Positions 45,214 to 54,203 of a stretch of DNA of 64,000 nucleotides are shown piece after piece. The position numbers and the translations under genes were made by a program. Position 1 is the stretch's first letter; every line of letters starts with the position of its first letter. The notes beneath the pieces were generated by a model. That model did no database searches. It had not been told where the DNA came from and saw only the letters and a program-made list of their open reading frames with translations. The DNA comes from an uncultured Lachnospiraceae bacterium (GTDB lineage Bacteria; Bacillota; Clostridia; Lachnospirales; Lachnospiraceae). Location of the stretch: the NCBI GenBank assembly GCA_910577015.1, contig CAJTKU010000003.1, positions 210,422 through 274,421 of the forward strand, given 5' to 3'.

Positions 45214-45600
45214 ATGCCGCTGCCCAATGCCTATTCACAATATAATAACAGCAAGGTTCTGACCGCTTCACCGGCTGAACTGGTATTGATGCTGTATGAC
45301 GGTGCAATTAAATTTTGCAATATTGCGATTAGCGCTATTGAAGAAAAAGATATTCAGAAAGCGCATAATAATATCGTAAAAGTGGAGAAGATAGTTGACC
45401 ATTTCCGTATGACGCTGGATATGAGTTATCCGGTTGCAAAGGATTTTGACAGGGTGTATGAGTATTTGGCAAGAAGGCTTTTGCAGGCAAATGCAGGCAA
45501 GGATAAAGAAATCATGGCTGAAGTGTGCATGCATCTTCGTTCCATGAGGGATACGTGGAAGGAAGTTATGCGGATTAACCGTGTGAAAGGCGCTATATGA
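45214..45600 (+). CDS. fliS: Flagellin export chaperone FliS
   Basis: 128 residues, helical. Seen: YSQYNNSKVLTASPAELVLMLYDGAIKFCNIAISAIEEKD and MRLDMSYP-like middle, typical of FliS, which binds the flagellin C-terminus. In Bacillus it also helps FliW act. GGAGGTTGACAAA precedes ATG 45214. Ends in an ATGA overlap with the next gene. Confidence 0.94.
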   Translation: MPLPNAYSQYNNSKVLTASPAELVLMLYDGAIKFCNIAISAIEEKDIQKAHNNIVKVEKIVDHFRMTLDMSYPVAKDFDRVYEYLARRLLQANAGKDKEIMAEVCMHLRSMRDTWKEVMRINRVKGAI

Positions 45601-46073
45601 TGGGCAATTATCTCAAGATTTTAGAGGAATCCCTCCAAAAGAAAATCCGGGTGCTGGATGAGATTCAGGCATATAACGAAAAGCAGAGAAAGATATTTCA
45701 AAGCGATGACGTGAATCTCGATGAGTTTGATGCAGCCGTAGAAGAAAAGGGAAAACTGATTGAACAGGTTTCCGCACTGGACGAGGGATTTGAAACGCTT
45801 TATGCCAATGTTGCAAAGCAGCTGGAGGGCAACAGGGACAAATATGCAAAGCAAATAAAGGAACTTCAGGAACTTGTAAAACAGGTCACTGAGAAAAGCG
45901 TATCTGTGCAGGCACAGGAGGCGCGCAATAAAGCGTTGATTGAAGCATATTTTACCAATGAGCGCAACCAGCTCAGGCAAGGCAGGCAGGCATCCAAGGC
46001 GGCTTACGGTTATTACAAGAACATGAATAACTCCAATGTGGTTCCGCCACAGTTTTTGGACAGCAAGCAATAA
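45597..46073 (+). CDS. fliT: FliT/FlgN-like flagellar chaperone
   Basis: 158-residue, highly charged helical protein (LEESLQKKIRVLDEIQAYNEKQRKIF...LIEAYFTNERNQLRQGRQASKAAYGYYKNM). Position right after fliS is that of FliT, the cap-protein chaperone; sequence similarity is weak, so the name rests mostly on context. ATG 45597 and ATG 45600 are both possible. Last flagellar gene before the island; a strong terminator follows. Confidence 0.7.
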   Translation: MMGNYLKILEESLQKKIRVLDEIQAYNEKQRKIFQSDDVNLDEFDAAVEEKGKLIEQVSALDEGFETLYANVAKQLEGNRDKYAKQIKELQELVKQVTEKSVSVQAQEARNKALIEAYFTNERNQLRQGRQASKAAYGYYKNMNNSNVVPPQFLDSKQ

Positions 46074-46087
46074 AATGATAAGCGTGT

Positions 46088-46151
46088 AACAGGCTGATGC
46101 ATATATAGACAGATATCTATAGAAGCGTCAGCCTGTTTTGTTGATTTTTTT
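46088..46151 (+). terminator. Terminator closing the fliD operon
   Basis: AACAGGCTGATGC (46088-46100) pairs with GCGTCAGCCTGTT (46125-46137) with one wobble; the 24-base loop is AT-rich and self-complementary. Followed by TTGTTGATTTTTTT. Confidence 0.8.
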
Positions 46152-46184
46152 AATAAATTATATTAAAATAAGCAGGGGTGAATT

Positions 46185-47531
46185 ATGAGAAATGCACAGA
46201 AAAAGCAAGTTAATTCATTGGTAAAACTGCTTTCCCGCGCACATAGTGAGTTTGATAAAATACTGGAAATACAGAATGCGGCGGCAATGAGTTTGTTGGA
46301 ACAGTGTCAGAAAGGCGCCATAAAGCTGGGTGAGTTGATTGAGCAGGCAGAAGGAGAAGACTGTGCTGTTATCTCCTTGCTGGAAGAGTATTGCGAAACA
46401 GTATATCAGGTTTATGAAAACATAAGAATGGGCGGGGAGACAAATCCGCAAGAGATGCTTCAAATGCTGACAGTCTCTTTTTCCATTGTGGAAAAAGGTA
46501 TTGAAGCAGGGATAGAGGTACGTAAAGAGATAGTGTTTCTTCCTTATCAGGCGTCCAAGTGGGGTTTTATGGAAAGCGTATGGGAAGCGGCAAGGGAAGA
46601 CGCAGCTTGTGATGTTTATGTAATTCCTATCCCTTATTATTATAAAAACCTTGACGGGAGTTTTCAGGAGATGCAGTATGACGGAGAACGCTATCCTGTA
46701 AATGTTCCTATTACAAAATACGATGAATTTGATTTCGGAAGCCATCAGCCGGATTTGATAATAATACAAAATCCATATGATGAATTTAATCCGACAGTAA
46801 GCGTCCATCCTTTCTTTTATTCAGCCAATGTAAAACAGTTTACAGATAAATTAATATATATTCCTTGTTTTGTAACGGATGATATTCGGAAAGAGGACGA
46901 GCGGGCAGTGGAAGGTATGAATCATTTTGCAGCGATGCCGGGTGTGGTAAATGCCGATAAGATAGTTGTGCAGTCTGAAAGCATGAGACAGGCCTATATA
47001 GATTTTTTGACAAAGAAAGCAGGTTTGCATAGCAAGGAAGTGTGGGAGAGAAAAATTCGGGGTCTGGGCTCTCCTATGTGGGATAAAAATAAAAGGCGGA
47101 AAATAAAAACACCGAATAAGCAGGCAGAATGGATGGAAAGGATTAGAAAAAAAGACGGCACCAGTAAAAAGGCTGTCTTGTATGGCACCAGTGTAAGCAT
47201 TCTGCTACAATATGGGGAACAGTATCTGAAGAAACTGCAGAATGTTTTTAATATGTTTCGGGATAAGCAAAATGAAGTGATTCTCTGGTGGCATCCGCAG
47301 CCGCTGCAGACAATCAGGGAAGCACTGGCCCCCCGGCATATGCAGATGTATCTGAAATATGAAAATTTGGCGCGGACATTCCGCGAAGAAAACTGGGGAA
47401 TATATGATGAAGATGAAAACGAGGAGTTTGCAGCAAATATGTGTGATGCTTACTATGGAGACGGCAGCAGTATGATTCGGTTTTTTTATAAACAGAAAAA
47501 ACCGGTTTTGATTCAAAAGGTAGATTTATAA
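46185..47531 (+). CDS. Putative glycosyl- or glycerophosphotransferase-like protein
   Basis: 448 residues. Helical N-terminal domain (about 1-100), then an alpha/beta domain with KEIVFLPYQASKWGFMESVW, PDLIIIQNPYDEFNPTVSVHPFFYS, and near the C-terminus WWHPQPLQTI and CDAYYGDGSSMIRFFYKQKKPVLIQ. The last block resembles the donor-binding end of CDP-glycerol glycerophosphotransferase-like proteins (D-YYGD-SS). No signal peptide. Substrate unknown. First gene of the island after fliT; the spacing to the next gene is 16 bases. Confidence 0.6.
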   Translation: MRNAQKKQVNSLVKLLSRAHSEFDKILEIQNAAAMSLLEQCQKGAIKLGELIEQAEGEDCAVISLLEEYCETVYQVYENIRMGGETNPQEMLQMLTVSFSIVEKGIEAGIEVRKEIVFLPYQASKWGFMESVWEAAREDAACDVYVIPIPYYYKNLDGSFQEMQYDGERYPVNVPITKYDEFDFGSHQPDLIIIQNPYDEFNPTVSVHPFFYSANVKQFTDKLIYIPCFVTDDIRKEDERAVEGMNHFAAMPGVVNADKIVVQSESMRQAYIDFLTKKAGLHSKEVWERKIRGLGSPMWDKNKRRKIKTPNKQAEWMERIRKKDGTSKKAVLYGTSVSILLQYGEQYLKKLQNVFNMFRDKQNEVILWWHPQPLQTIREALAPRHMQMYLKYENLARTFREENWGIYDEDENEEFAANMCDAYYGDGSSMIRFFYKQKKPVLIQKVDL

Positions 47532-47547
47532 AGGACAAGGGTACAAA

Positions 47548-48210
47548 ATGGAATTTGAATTAACGGCATCAATGATGTGCGCGGATTATGGAAATCTGGA
47601 AAGAGAAGTTAAAAATTTAGAGGATGGCGGCATAGACTCATTTCATATTGATATTATGGATGGACGTTATGTGCCAAATTTTGCAATGTCCCTAAATGAT
47701 ATGCGATTTATAGCGAAGGCCACGAAAAAGCCATTGGATGTTCATTTGATGATTGAACATCCCAATAATCATATTGATTTGTTTTTAAGATATCTGCGTC
47801 AGGGGGATACGGTATACATACATCCGGAAGCAGAATATCATCCGTCCACAACCCTGCAGAGTATTATCAATGCCGGTATGATACCGGGGATTGCCATAAA
47901 TCCGGGTACTTCTGTCGAAACGGTTATGGAAATGCTCCGCATTGTAAAAAGAGTTCTGGTCATGTCGGTTAATCCGGGGAATGCGGGACAGATGTACCTG
48001 CCCTATGTGGGGAAAAAGATAACAAAGCTGCTTTCCATGAAAGAGGATATGGACTTTGAAATATATTGGGATGGGGCGTGCAGCGCTGACAAGATTCTGG
48101 AGTTTGCGCCGAAAGGAGTAAAAGGATTTGTGCTGGGGACAACGCTTTTATTTGGAAAAGGCAAGCCTTATGGTGAGACAATCCAGAACATCCGTAAGTT
48201 GAAGTTTTGA
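47548..48210 (+). CDS. Divergent ribulose-phosphate 3-epimerase family protein
   Basis: 220-residue TIM barrel. Metal ligands of the family are kept: FHIDIMDG (His, Asp), DVHLMIEHP (His) and IYWDGACS (Asp). The phosphate-loop motif usually NPGFGGQ reads NPGNAGQ and the DGGI-type motif reads DGAC, so it is a diverged paralogue, not obviously the housekeeping Rpe. Next to TarI- and TarJ-like genes, it could supply D-ribulose 5-phosphate for CDP-ribitol (inference). AAGGGTACAAA before ATG 47548. Confidence 0.8.
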   Translation: MEFELTASMMCADYGNLEREVKNLEDGGIDSFHIDIMDGRYVPNFAMSLNDMRFIAKATKKPLDVHLMIEHPNNHIDLFLRYLRQGDTVYIHPEAEYHPSTTLQSIINAGMIPGIAINPGTSVETVMEMLRIVKRVLVMSVNPGNAGQMYLPYVGKKITKLLSMKEDMDFEIYWDGACSADKILEFAPKGVKGFVLGTTLLFGKGKPYGETIQNIRKLKF

Positions 48211-48231
48211 AATGGTAAACCGGAGGGGAAT

Positions 48232-48981
48232 ATGAATATTGCATTGCTATTATCCGGCGGAACGGGTACAAGAATGGGGTTAGATGTTCCTAAACAATAT
48301 GTGGAGGTTGCCGGAAGAACCATTATTTCCTATTGTATTGAGCGGTTATCTCTTCATCCCGGAATACATGCAATTTGGATTGTGGCAGATTTACCTTGGC
48401 ATAATCCGATAATGGAATGGCTGGAAAAGTATGATTCGGCAAAGAAGTTCAAGGGATTTTCCAAACCGGGAAAAAACAGGCAGCTTTCTATTTTGAGTGG
48501 TTTGGAAGATATCAGGCAATCTGCGCAGGGTTCAGACTTTATTTTGATTCATGATGCAGCAAGGCCTCTGATATCCGAAAAGCTGATTTCCGATTGTCTG
48601 GAAGCAGTAACAGGACATGATGGTGTTATGCCGGTTTTACCAATGAAAGATACTGTTTATTGCAGTAAGGATGGGGAACATATTCATTCGTTGTTAAACC
48701 GTAGCCGGATTTTTGCAGGGCAGGCTCCGGAAGTTTTCCGTTTACAGCCATATTATGAAGCAAATCTGCGTCTGCTGCCGAAAAAGATTTTGGAAGTAAA
48801 CGGTTCCACGGAGCCGGCGGTTCTGGTAGGAATGGATATGGTCATGATTGCAGGGGAAGAGAATAATTTTAAGATTACAACCAGGGAAGACTTGAAAAAG
48901 TTCTGTGATATTATCCGGGGAACGGCTTATAGCGAGAAGGAGCAAACTGATGAAAGCAATGGTTTTGCATGGTATCAATGA
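48232..48981 (+). CDS. CDP-polyol cytidylyltransferase, IspD/TarI family
   Basis: 249 residues. Nucleotidyltransferase signature LLSGGTGTRMGLDVPKQYVEV (CTP loop) and ILIHDAARPLIS near 105. IspD (isoprenoid) and TarI (CTP plus ribitol 5-phosphate to CDP-ribitol) share this fold. The TarJ-like dehydrogenase overlapping its 3' end by 32 bases favours the TarI role, and no other isoprenoid gene is nearby. CGGAGGGG precedes ATG 48232. Confidence 0.85.
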   Translation: MNIALLLSGGTGTRMGLDVPKQYVEVAGRTIISYCIERLSLHPGIHAIWIVADLPWHNPIMEWLEKYDSAKKFKGFSKPGKNRQLSILSGLEDIRQSAQGSDFILIHDAARPLISEKLISDCLEAVTGHDGVMPVLPMKDTVYCSKDGEHIHSLLNRSRIFAGQAPEVFRLQPYYEANLRLLPKKILEVNGSTEPAVLVGMDMVMIAGEENNFKITTREDLKKFCDIIRGTAYSEKEQTDESNGFAWYQ

Positions 48982-49999
48982 TTTCCGGCTGGAAACAGTA
49001 AAGGAGCCGGTATTGGGGGAAGGTGAAGTGCTGGTAGCCGTAAAGGCGGCAGGTATCTGCGGCTCTGATATTCCGAGGGTATTCAGAACAGGAACTTATT
49101 CCTTTCCTTTGATTCCCGGACATGAATTTTCAGGTATCGTTGTAAAAGTAAGAGATGCGGAGAATGCAGGGTGGCTGGGACAGCGCGTCGGTATTTTTCC
49201 GTTAATGCCATGCAGGACTTGTCCGCTCTGCCAAAAAAAGCAGTTTGAAATGTGTAGAAACTACAGCTACCTGGGTTCACGGCGGGATGGCGGATTTGCA
49301 GAATACGTATCAGTTCCTGCGCAAAATTTGATTAGTCTTCCGGATGAAGTGTCCTTTGAAGAAGCGGCAATGCTGGAACCCATGGCAGTTGCCGTTCATG
49401 CCATGCGGGGAATGAAGCTTACGCCCTTTGATACAGTGGCAGTCTGCGGACTTGGTACGATAGGCATATTATTGCTGATATTTCTGCTGGACGCAGGAGT
49501 GAAAAAAGTATTGGCGGTTGGTAATAAGGAATTGCAAAAACAGGCTGTATTGGACTTGGGGATTCCGGAAAGCTGTTATTGTGACAGCAGGGTAACGGAC
49601 GTCAATGTCTGGATTGCAGGGCAGACACACGGTATGGGGGCGGATGTTTTTTTTGAATGTGTGGGGAAAGAGGAAACGTTTATACAGGCTGTGGAAAACG
49701 CTGCCCCAAAAGGACGGATTTGTCTGGTTGGTAATCCCGGTTCGGATATCAAGCTGAAAAAGTCCGTGTATTGGAAAGTTCTCCGGAATCAATTGAAAAT
49801 AATTGGCACATGGAATTCATCATTTACGGGTGATGCGGAAGATGATTGGCATTTTGCCCTGGAAAGGCTTTTAAAGGGATGCATAGCTCCCGGTAAGCTG
49901 ATTTCCCACAGGTTTTCCCTTGAGGAACTCCAGCAGGGATTTTATATTATGAGGGATAAATCAGAAGAGTATGGAAAAATTATGGGAATTATAAATTGA
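48950..49999 (+). CDS. Zinc-dependent polyol-phosphate dehydrogenase, TarJ-like
   Basis: 349-residue medium-chain dehydrogenase. Catalytic zinc region GICGSDIPRVF and GHEFSGIV, structural zinc cysteines CRTCPLCQKKQFEMC, nucleotide fold VCGLGTIGILLLI. TarJ reduces D-ribulose 5-phosphate to D-ribitol 5-phosphate; family membership plus the neighbouring TarI-like gene supports this, though sorbitol/threonine dehydrogenase relatives look alike. ATG 48950 with AAGGAGCAAACTG upstream; the frame overlaps the TarI-like gene, a strong sign of coupling. Confidence 0.82.
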   Translation: MKAMVLHGINDFRLETVKEPVLGEGEVLVAVKAAGICGSDIPRVFRTGTYSFPLIPGHEFSGIVVKVRDAENAGWLGQRVGIFPLMPCRTCPLCQKKQFEMCRNYSYLGSRRDGGFAEYVSVPAQNLISLPDEVSFEEAAMLEPMAVAVHAMRGMKLTPFDTVAVCGLGTIGILLLIFLLDAGVKKVLAVGNKELQKQAVLDLGIPESCYCDSRVTDVNVWIAGQTHGMGADVFFECVGKEETFIQAVENAAPKGRICLVGNPGSDIKLKKSVYWKVLRNQLKIIGTWNSSFTGDAEDDWHFALERLLKGCIAPGKLISHRFSLEELQQGFYIMRDKSEEYGKIMGIIN

Positions 50000-50024
50000 G
50001 CAAAAGAAAACAGGGAGGTATTGA

Positions 50025-50966
50025 ATGCAGTTTTCAGATTCCTATTTTGAGGATGAGGTGAGGGATGGGTTTTACGTGCCGGGTATGATGAAAAGGGCTT
50101 GGGCGGCACAGCTTGAAATTCTGGAAGATATAGACAGGATATGTAAGAAATACAAAATTCAGTATTTTGCCGATTGGGGCACCCTTCTGGGAGCGGTTCG
50201 GCACCATGGCTTTATTCCCTGGGATGATGATATGGATATCTGCATGAAAAGGGCAGATTATAACAGGTTTCTTTCTGTGGCTCAAAAAGAACTTCCGGAG
50301 CATTATTATCTGTTAAACTGTCATAATGAATATGGCGGGGAGATTTTTTGGGATTACATGACAAGGGTGGTAAATGGCAGCCAGATAAGTTTTGATGATG
50401 CTCACCTGAAAAAATTTCATGGGTTTCCGTATGTTTCCGGCATTGATATCTTTTCGCTTGACTTTGTGGCTCCGAATGAAGAGAAAAGCGCTTATCAAAC
50501 CAAACTAGTAAATTTGGTTACGGATGCAATTGATTTTATGGACGGTGAAAACAACAGTAAAGGCAGAATGGAGACGCTTATTAAAATTGAGAAGATGTGT
50601 GATGTTCAGATAGACAGGAAGGGAAATATAAAGCAGCAGCTTTATTTTCTGATGGAAAGGCTGTTTTCTATGTATGAGGAAGAGGAAGCGGATAAAATAG
50701 CAATGATGCCTTTGGGACTTCAAAAAGCAAAGTATCAATTTCCTAAAAGTTATTATGAGGACACCATCTTGCTTCCCTTTGAAAATACGAAAATACCGGT
50801 TCCTGTAGCATATGATGCCATTTTGCGTAAAAAGTACGGAAACTACCTGAAGCTTGTCCGCAAGGGAGGCGCCCACGACTATCCGTTTTACAAGCGGCAG
50901 GAAATGGTTCTGGAGGAAGAATTTGGAATCAGGTTTCCAAAATATGCTTTTGGACAGCAAGGTTAA
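50025..50966 (+). CDS. LicD/fukutin-family phosphotransferase
   Basis: 313 residues with the LicD nucleotidyltransferase-fold core ADWGTLLGAVRHHGFIPWDDDMDI near 48-72, whose aspartates bind metal. LicD proteins transfer phosphocholine from CDP-choline onto glycans; the animal relatives fukutin and FKRP transfer ribitol 5-phosphate from CDP-ribitol. With CDP-ribitol genes immediately upstream, ribitol-phosphate transfer is the attractive reading (inference). No choline uptake or kinase gene is present in the window. GGGAGG precedes ATG 50025. Confidence 0.85.
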   Translation: MQFSDSYFEDEVRDGFYVPGMMKRAWAAQLEILEDIDRICKKYKIQYFADWGTLLGAVRHHGFIPWDDDMDICMKRADYNRFLSVAQKELPEHYYLLNCHNEYGGEIFWDYMTRVVNGSQISFDDAHLKKFHGFPYVSGIDIFSLDFVAPNEEKSAYQTKLVNLVTDAIDFMDGENNSKGRMETLIKIEKMCDVQIDRKGNIKQQLYFLMERLFSMYEEEEADKIAMMPLGLQKAKYQFPKSYYEDTILLPFENTKIPVPVAYDAILRKKYGNYLKLVRKGGAHDYPFYKRQEMVLEEEFGIRFPKYAFGQQG

Positions 50967-51030
50967 GGATTTAAAATGAGGTGTCGATAACTTTATTGAC
51001 GAAACATTGAATACAGGAAGTAACAGAAGC

Positions 51031-52518
51031 ATGTTAAAATCTTACTCGGTACAGCAGATAAACAGTATCAGCAAAAAGAAAGCCATCTGGTGTTATGGAT
51101 GCGGGAAACGTTTTCATGAGATAATTGCGCAATATAAAGGGGAACCTTTTTTGACGAGGATAGAGGCGCTGATTGATGGAAATAGGGATTTATGGGGGAT
51201 GCAAAAGGAAATAGCCGGAAGGACAATACCGGTTTCTTCTCCCGAAACTATGCAGACTGCTGACGGAAAAAAGATTCTTATTCTGATAACTTCCGATAAG
51301 GATGCAGAAATATATGAGTGTAATAAAGCGCTTTTGTCGGATTTACAAATCGATTGCAGCGTATATCCGCGCTTTTATTATACCTATGCAAAGGCATTCC
51401 TTTTTATTGCTTCATTGTTTCCCTTAAGACGGCAGATTTTATATCGTGCAGGTGAGGAACCCCATGAAAATGCAGAGGTTATTGTCAAGTATCTGAAGAG
51501 CGGCTATGCGGGAAAGCCATATCGGCTGATTGCGCTGTCGGATAGTTCCAGCAGGGGCGTAAAAGACAATGCGGAGAATATAAATAAAGATACCCTTCGG
51601 CGCCAGAGTTCCTTAAAAGAAAATATCAGGTATTGCATGAAGTATGCCACTTCCAAATTTTTATTGTATGAAAATGAAGCATTACAAAAAGTACGTACAG
51701 GACAAAAACTAATATATTTGAATCATGGAATGATACCGTTAAAGCAGGTAAAAGATGTATTGAAACAGCCGGATGAGCTGGATTATGCAGTCTGTCCGTC
51801 TACAGGATGTGCAGAGATATATGAGGAGCAGTATGGAATTACAAAAGAGAAACAGGTTTATATGATGCCGCCCAGGGTGGAAAGGCTGTTTCAAAACAAT
51901 CTGATTCTGCATAAAATGCTTGATTGTGGAAAAAGGCAGATTGTGATATGGCTCCCTACGTTCAGGACATTGAAAAATACAGACCGGAAGGATTCGGCTG
52001 TAACCAGTCCTCTGGAAATATTCGGTACGGATGATGTATTGGAGAAATTGAATGATTGTTTATCCCGTAATCAGCAGTTATTAGTCATTAAACTGCATCC
52101 GAGAGACAAAGAATCTATAAATATTTCAGGGAAGCATAAAAATATTGTTTTGATTACAGAGAAGGATTTAGAGGCTGCCGGGGCATCTCTACAGGATATT
52201 TTAGGTGAGACGGCGGCGATGATAACAGATTATTCGGGAATTGCGTTTGAATATATGTTGTTAAACAGGCCGATTGGCTATGTAATAGCAGATATGGATG
52301 TATATACAAGGGGCTTTGCAGTTGAGAACCCGCTTGCCTATATGCCCGGCAGTAAGATTAAAAATGAGTTTGATTTTATGGAATTTCTCAACTCTCTTTT
52401 GTTGGATGAAGATATATTCAGGCAAGAGAGAAATGAACTGGCAGAAAGACTGTTTGGAAATATGAATCCTTGCGCAGGGGCGGAAATGTTTATAAAATTT
52501 CTGGATGACAGATTATAG
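51031..52518 (+). CDS. CDP-glycerol/ribitol polyol-phosphotransferase-like protein with N-terminal Rossmann-like module
   Basis: 495 residues. N-terminal short module KKKAIWCYGCGKRFHEII...FLTRIEALIDGNRDLWG...VSSPETM (about 15-95), then a GT-B-like TagF domain: YLNHGMIPLKQV, IVIWLPTFRTLK (PTFR motif), VIKLHPRD and ITDYSGIAFEYMLLNRPIGYVIADMDVY. The donor would be CDP-glycerol or CDP-ribitol. No membrane segment. ATG 51031 is chosen over TTG 51007. The next gene begins 16 bases after its stop. Confidence 0.78.
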   Translation: MLKSYSVQQINSISKKKAIWCYGCGKRFHEIIAQYKGEPFLTRIEALIDGNRDLWGMQKEIAGRTIPVSSPETMQTADGKKILILITSDKDAEIYECNKALLSDLQIDCSVYPRFYYTYAKAFLFIASLFPLRRQILYRAGEEPHENAEVIVKYLKSGYAGKPYRLIALSDSSSRGVKDNAENINKDTLRRQSSLKENIRYCMKYATSKFLLYENEALQKVRTGQKLIYLNHGMIPLKQVKDVLKQPDELDYAVCPSTGCAEIYEEQYGITKEKQVYMMPPRVERLFQNNLILHKMLDCGKRQIVIWLPTFRTLKNTDRKDSAVTSPLEIFGTDDVLEKLNDCLSRNQQLLVIKLHPRDKESINISGKHKNIVLITEKDLEAAGASLQDILGETAAMITDYSGIAFEYMLLNRPIGYVIADMDVYTRGFAVENPLAYMPGSKIKNEFDFMEFLNSLLLDEDIFRQERNELAERLFGNMNPCAGAEMFIKFLDDRL

Positions 52519-52534
52519 GGATGGAGAAGAAAAG

Positions 52535-54163
52535 ATGGGTATAAAAGAAAAATTATGCAATGAATTAAAAAAATATGATGACGTTCTGATTTACGGATAT
52601 GCGGATATCGGTATGTGCGTGCTGAACTATATTATTGATATGGAAACATCCATAAAAATTGCCAATTACTCCGGGCGGGTAAAATATTTTGCCACATCCA
52701 ATATAGAGCATAATTCAAACCGAACGGAAAGAAAGGGAATTAAAATCAAAAGTATTTACGAGCTTACGGAGTATGCCGAAAATGCGCTTGTTATCATAGC
52801 AACACAGGAAATACATCATGAGGATATCACCGGACATCTTGACAAATTGGGATTTGGACACCGGTTGTATATTACCCATGAAGATTACTGTATTTTAAGA
52901 GAATGTGTGGAAAACCACAAAACAATTATCAACAATAATATCCAGCAGTATCACTTAAATCATCAGGTAAAGTTGAACCGTCTCAGAAAAAAAGCAGAGA
53001 AGGGAAAAAAGATAAAGGTCTTTTTCATGACACATGATGCAGCGGTATTCGGTTGTGCATCAGTTTATCAGAGTATGATGAAGGATGAATTATTTGACCC
53101 GTACATATATGTTGTGTCCCGGCGGGATGTGGGATATAAGCTTTTTCAAGAGGATGTTTTAAAGGATATCGCTTTTTTTGAAGGTCAGGGCTATAGGGTG
53201 ATTAGCGGATATGATGAAGCATGGAATCCAAAAGACTTACATACTTTTAATCCGGACATATTGTTTTATGACCTTCCGAAGTTATATGGGGAGGCGGGGG
53301 CTTCCTACAACAGATTGGAGCAGCTGAACTGGGAATATTTAACATGCTATGTCCCATATGGTCTGTTAATGGTAGATTCTTTTTATTATCACTATCACAC
53401 AAAATGCATCAGGGAAACCTGGCGTTTTTTCCTGGATACCAATGCAAGTTTCAAACGGGTGCTGGCGGATGGGGATTTCAGCGCATTTAACACAGTGCTT
53501 TCGGGATACCCTAAACTGGATGATTACTTCAACAAAGAAATAGACAATCTGCCCCCCAAATTACAGAACAATAAAAGAACGGTAATTTACGCCCCGCATC
53601 ATTCTTTGGGGGTCAGCAATAATTTTGCAACTTTCGATTTGTATGGTAATGATATTTTGAAATTGGCAAAAGAACATCCGGAGATAAACTTTGTTTTTAA
53701 GCCGCACCCGCTTTTGCCGTTTAGGATGAAAAAGTATTATGAGACCGGCATTGTGGATTTTTCATATGACGATTATGTAAATGAGTGGGAGAGTCTGGAA
53801 AACGGTATTTGCATTACCTGTGGGGATTACATAGGAATATTTAAAAGAAGCGATGTAATGATTACCGATTGCGGCTCTTTTATCGGGGAGTATTTTCCAT
53901 CCCGGAAACCATGCATTTATTTGTTTAATCCCCGAAAAATAAAGCAGGACGAAGTGTATACGCTTTTGGCAGGAAAAATATTGAATACCTATTATGTAAC
54001 GCGAACCAGGGAAGAACTGCACGATAATATAGAGCAGATTATTATCCGGGGAAATGATGTAAAACGTGATGCAAGAGAAGCATTGTTCAACGCAGAATTT
54101 CAAAATATAGGATATGCGGGCCAATTTATTAGTGATTATTTAAAACAGTTGATTTTAGATTAA
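52535..54163 (+). CDS. Second CDP-glycerol glycerophosphotransferase-like protein
   Basis: 542 residues. N-terminal Rossmann-like start DDVLIYGYADIGMCVLNYI with a module to about 120, then a linker and a transferase domain: KVFFMTHDAAVFGCASVYQSM, TVIYAPHHSLGVSNNFATFDLYG, INFVFKPHPLLPFRMKK and DVMITDCGSFIGEYFPSRKPCIYL. The KPHP and ITD-S blocks match TagF-type transferases. AT-rich. ATG 52535 with GGAGAAGAAAAG upstream. Probably acts in series with the preceding protein. Confidence 0.75.
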   Translation: MGIKEKLCNELKKYDDVLIYGYADIGMCVLNYIIDMETSIKIANYSGRVKYFATSNIEHNSNRTERKGIKIKSIYELTEYAENALVIIATQEIHHEDITGHLDKLGFGHRLYITHEDYCILRECVENHKTIINNNIQQYHLNHQVKLNRLRKKAEKGKKIKVFFMTHDAAVFGCASVYQSMMKDELFDPYIYVVSRRDVGYKLFQEDVLKDIAFFEGQGYRVISGYDEAWNPKDLHTFNPDILFYDLPKLYGEAGASYNRLEQLNWEYLTCYVPYGLLMVDSFYYHYHTKCIRETWRFFLDTNASFKRVLADGDFSAFNTVLSGYPKLDDYFNKEIDNLPPKLQNNKRTVIYAPHHSLGVSNNFATFDLYGNDILKLAKEHPEINFVFKPHPLLPFRMKKYYETGIVDFSYDDYVNEWESLENGICITCGDYIGIFKRSDVMITDCGSFIGEYFPSRKPCIYLFNPRKIKQDEVYTLLAGKILNTYYVTRTREELHDNIEQIIIRGNDVKRDAREALFNAEFQNIGYAGQFISDYLKQLILD

Positions 54164-54203
54164 TAAGAAGGAAATGGCATGTACGAAACAGCCGGAGGAT
54201 AAA

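Noticed and set aside
46141..46169. TTGATT-17-TAAAAT as a promoter for the island
   Set aside because: It would start transcription about ten bases before the start codon and remove the ribosome site; the AT-rich run is more likely the terminator tail. The island promoter remains unidentified.
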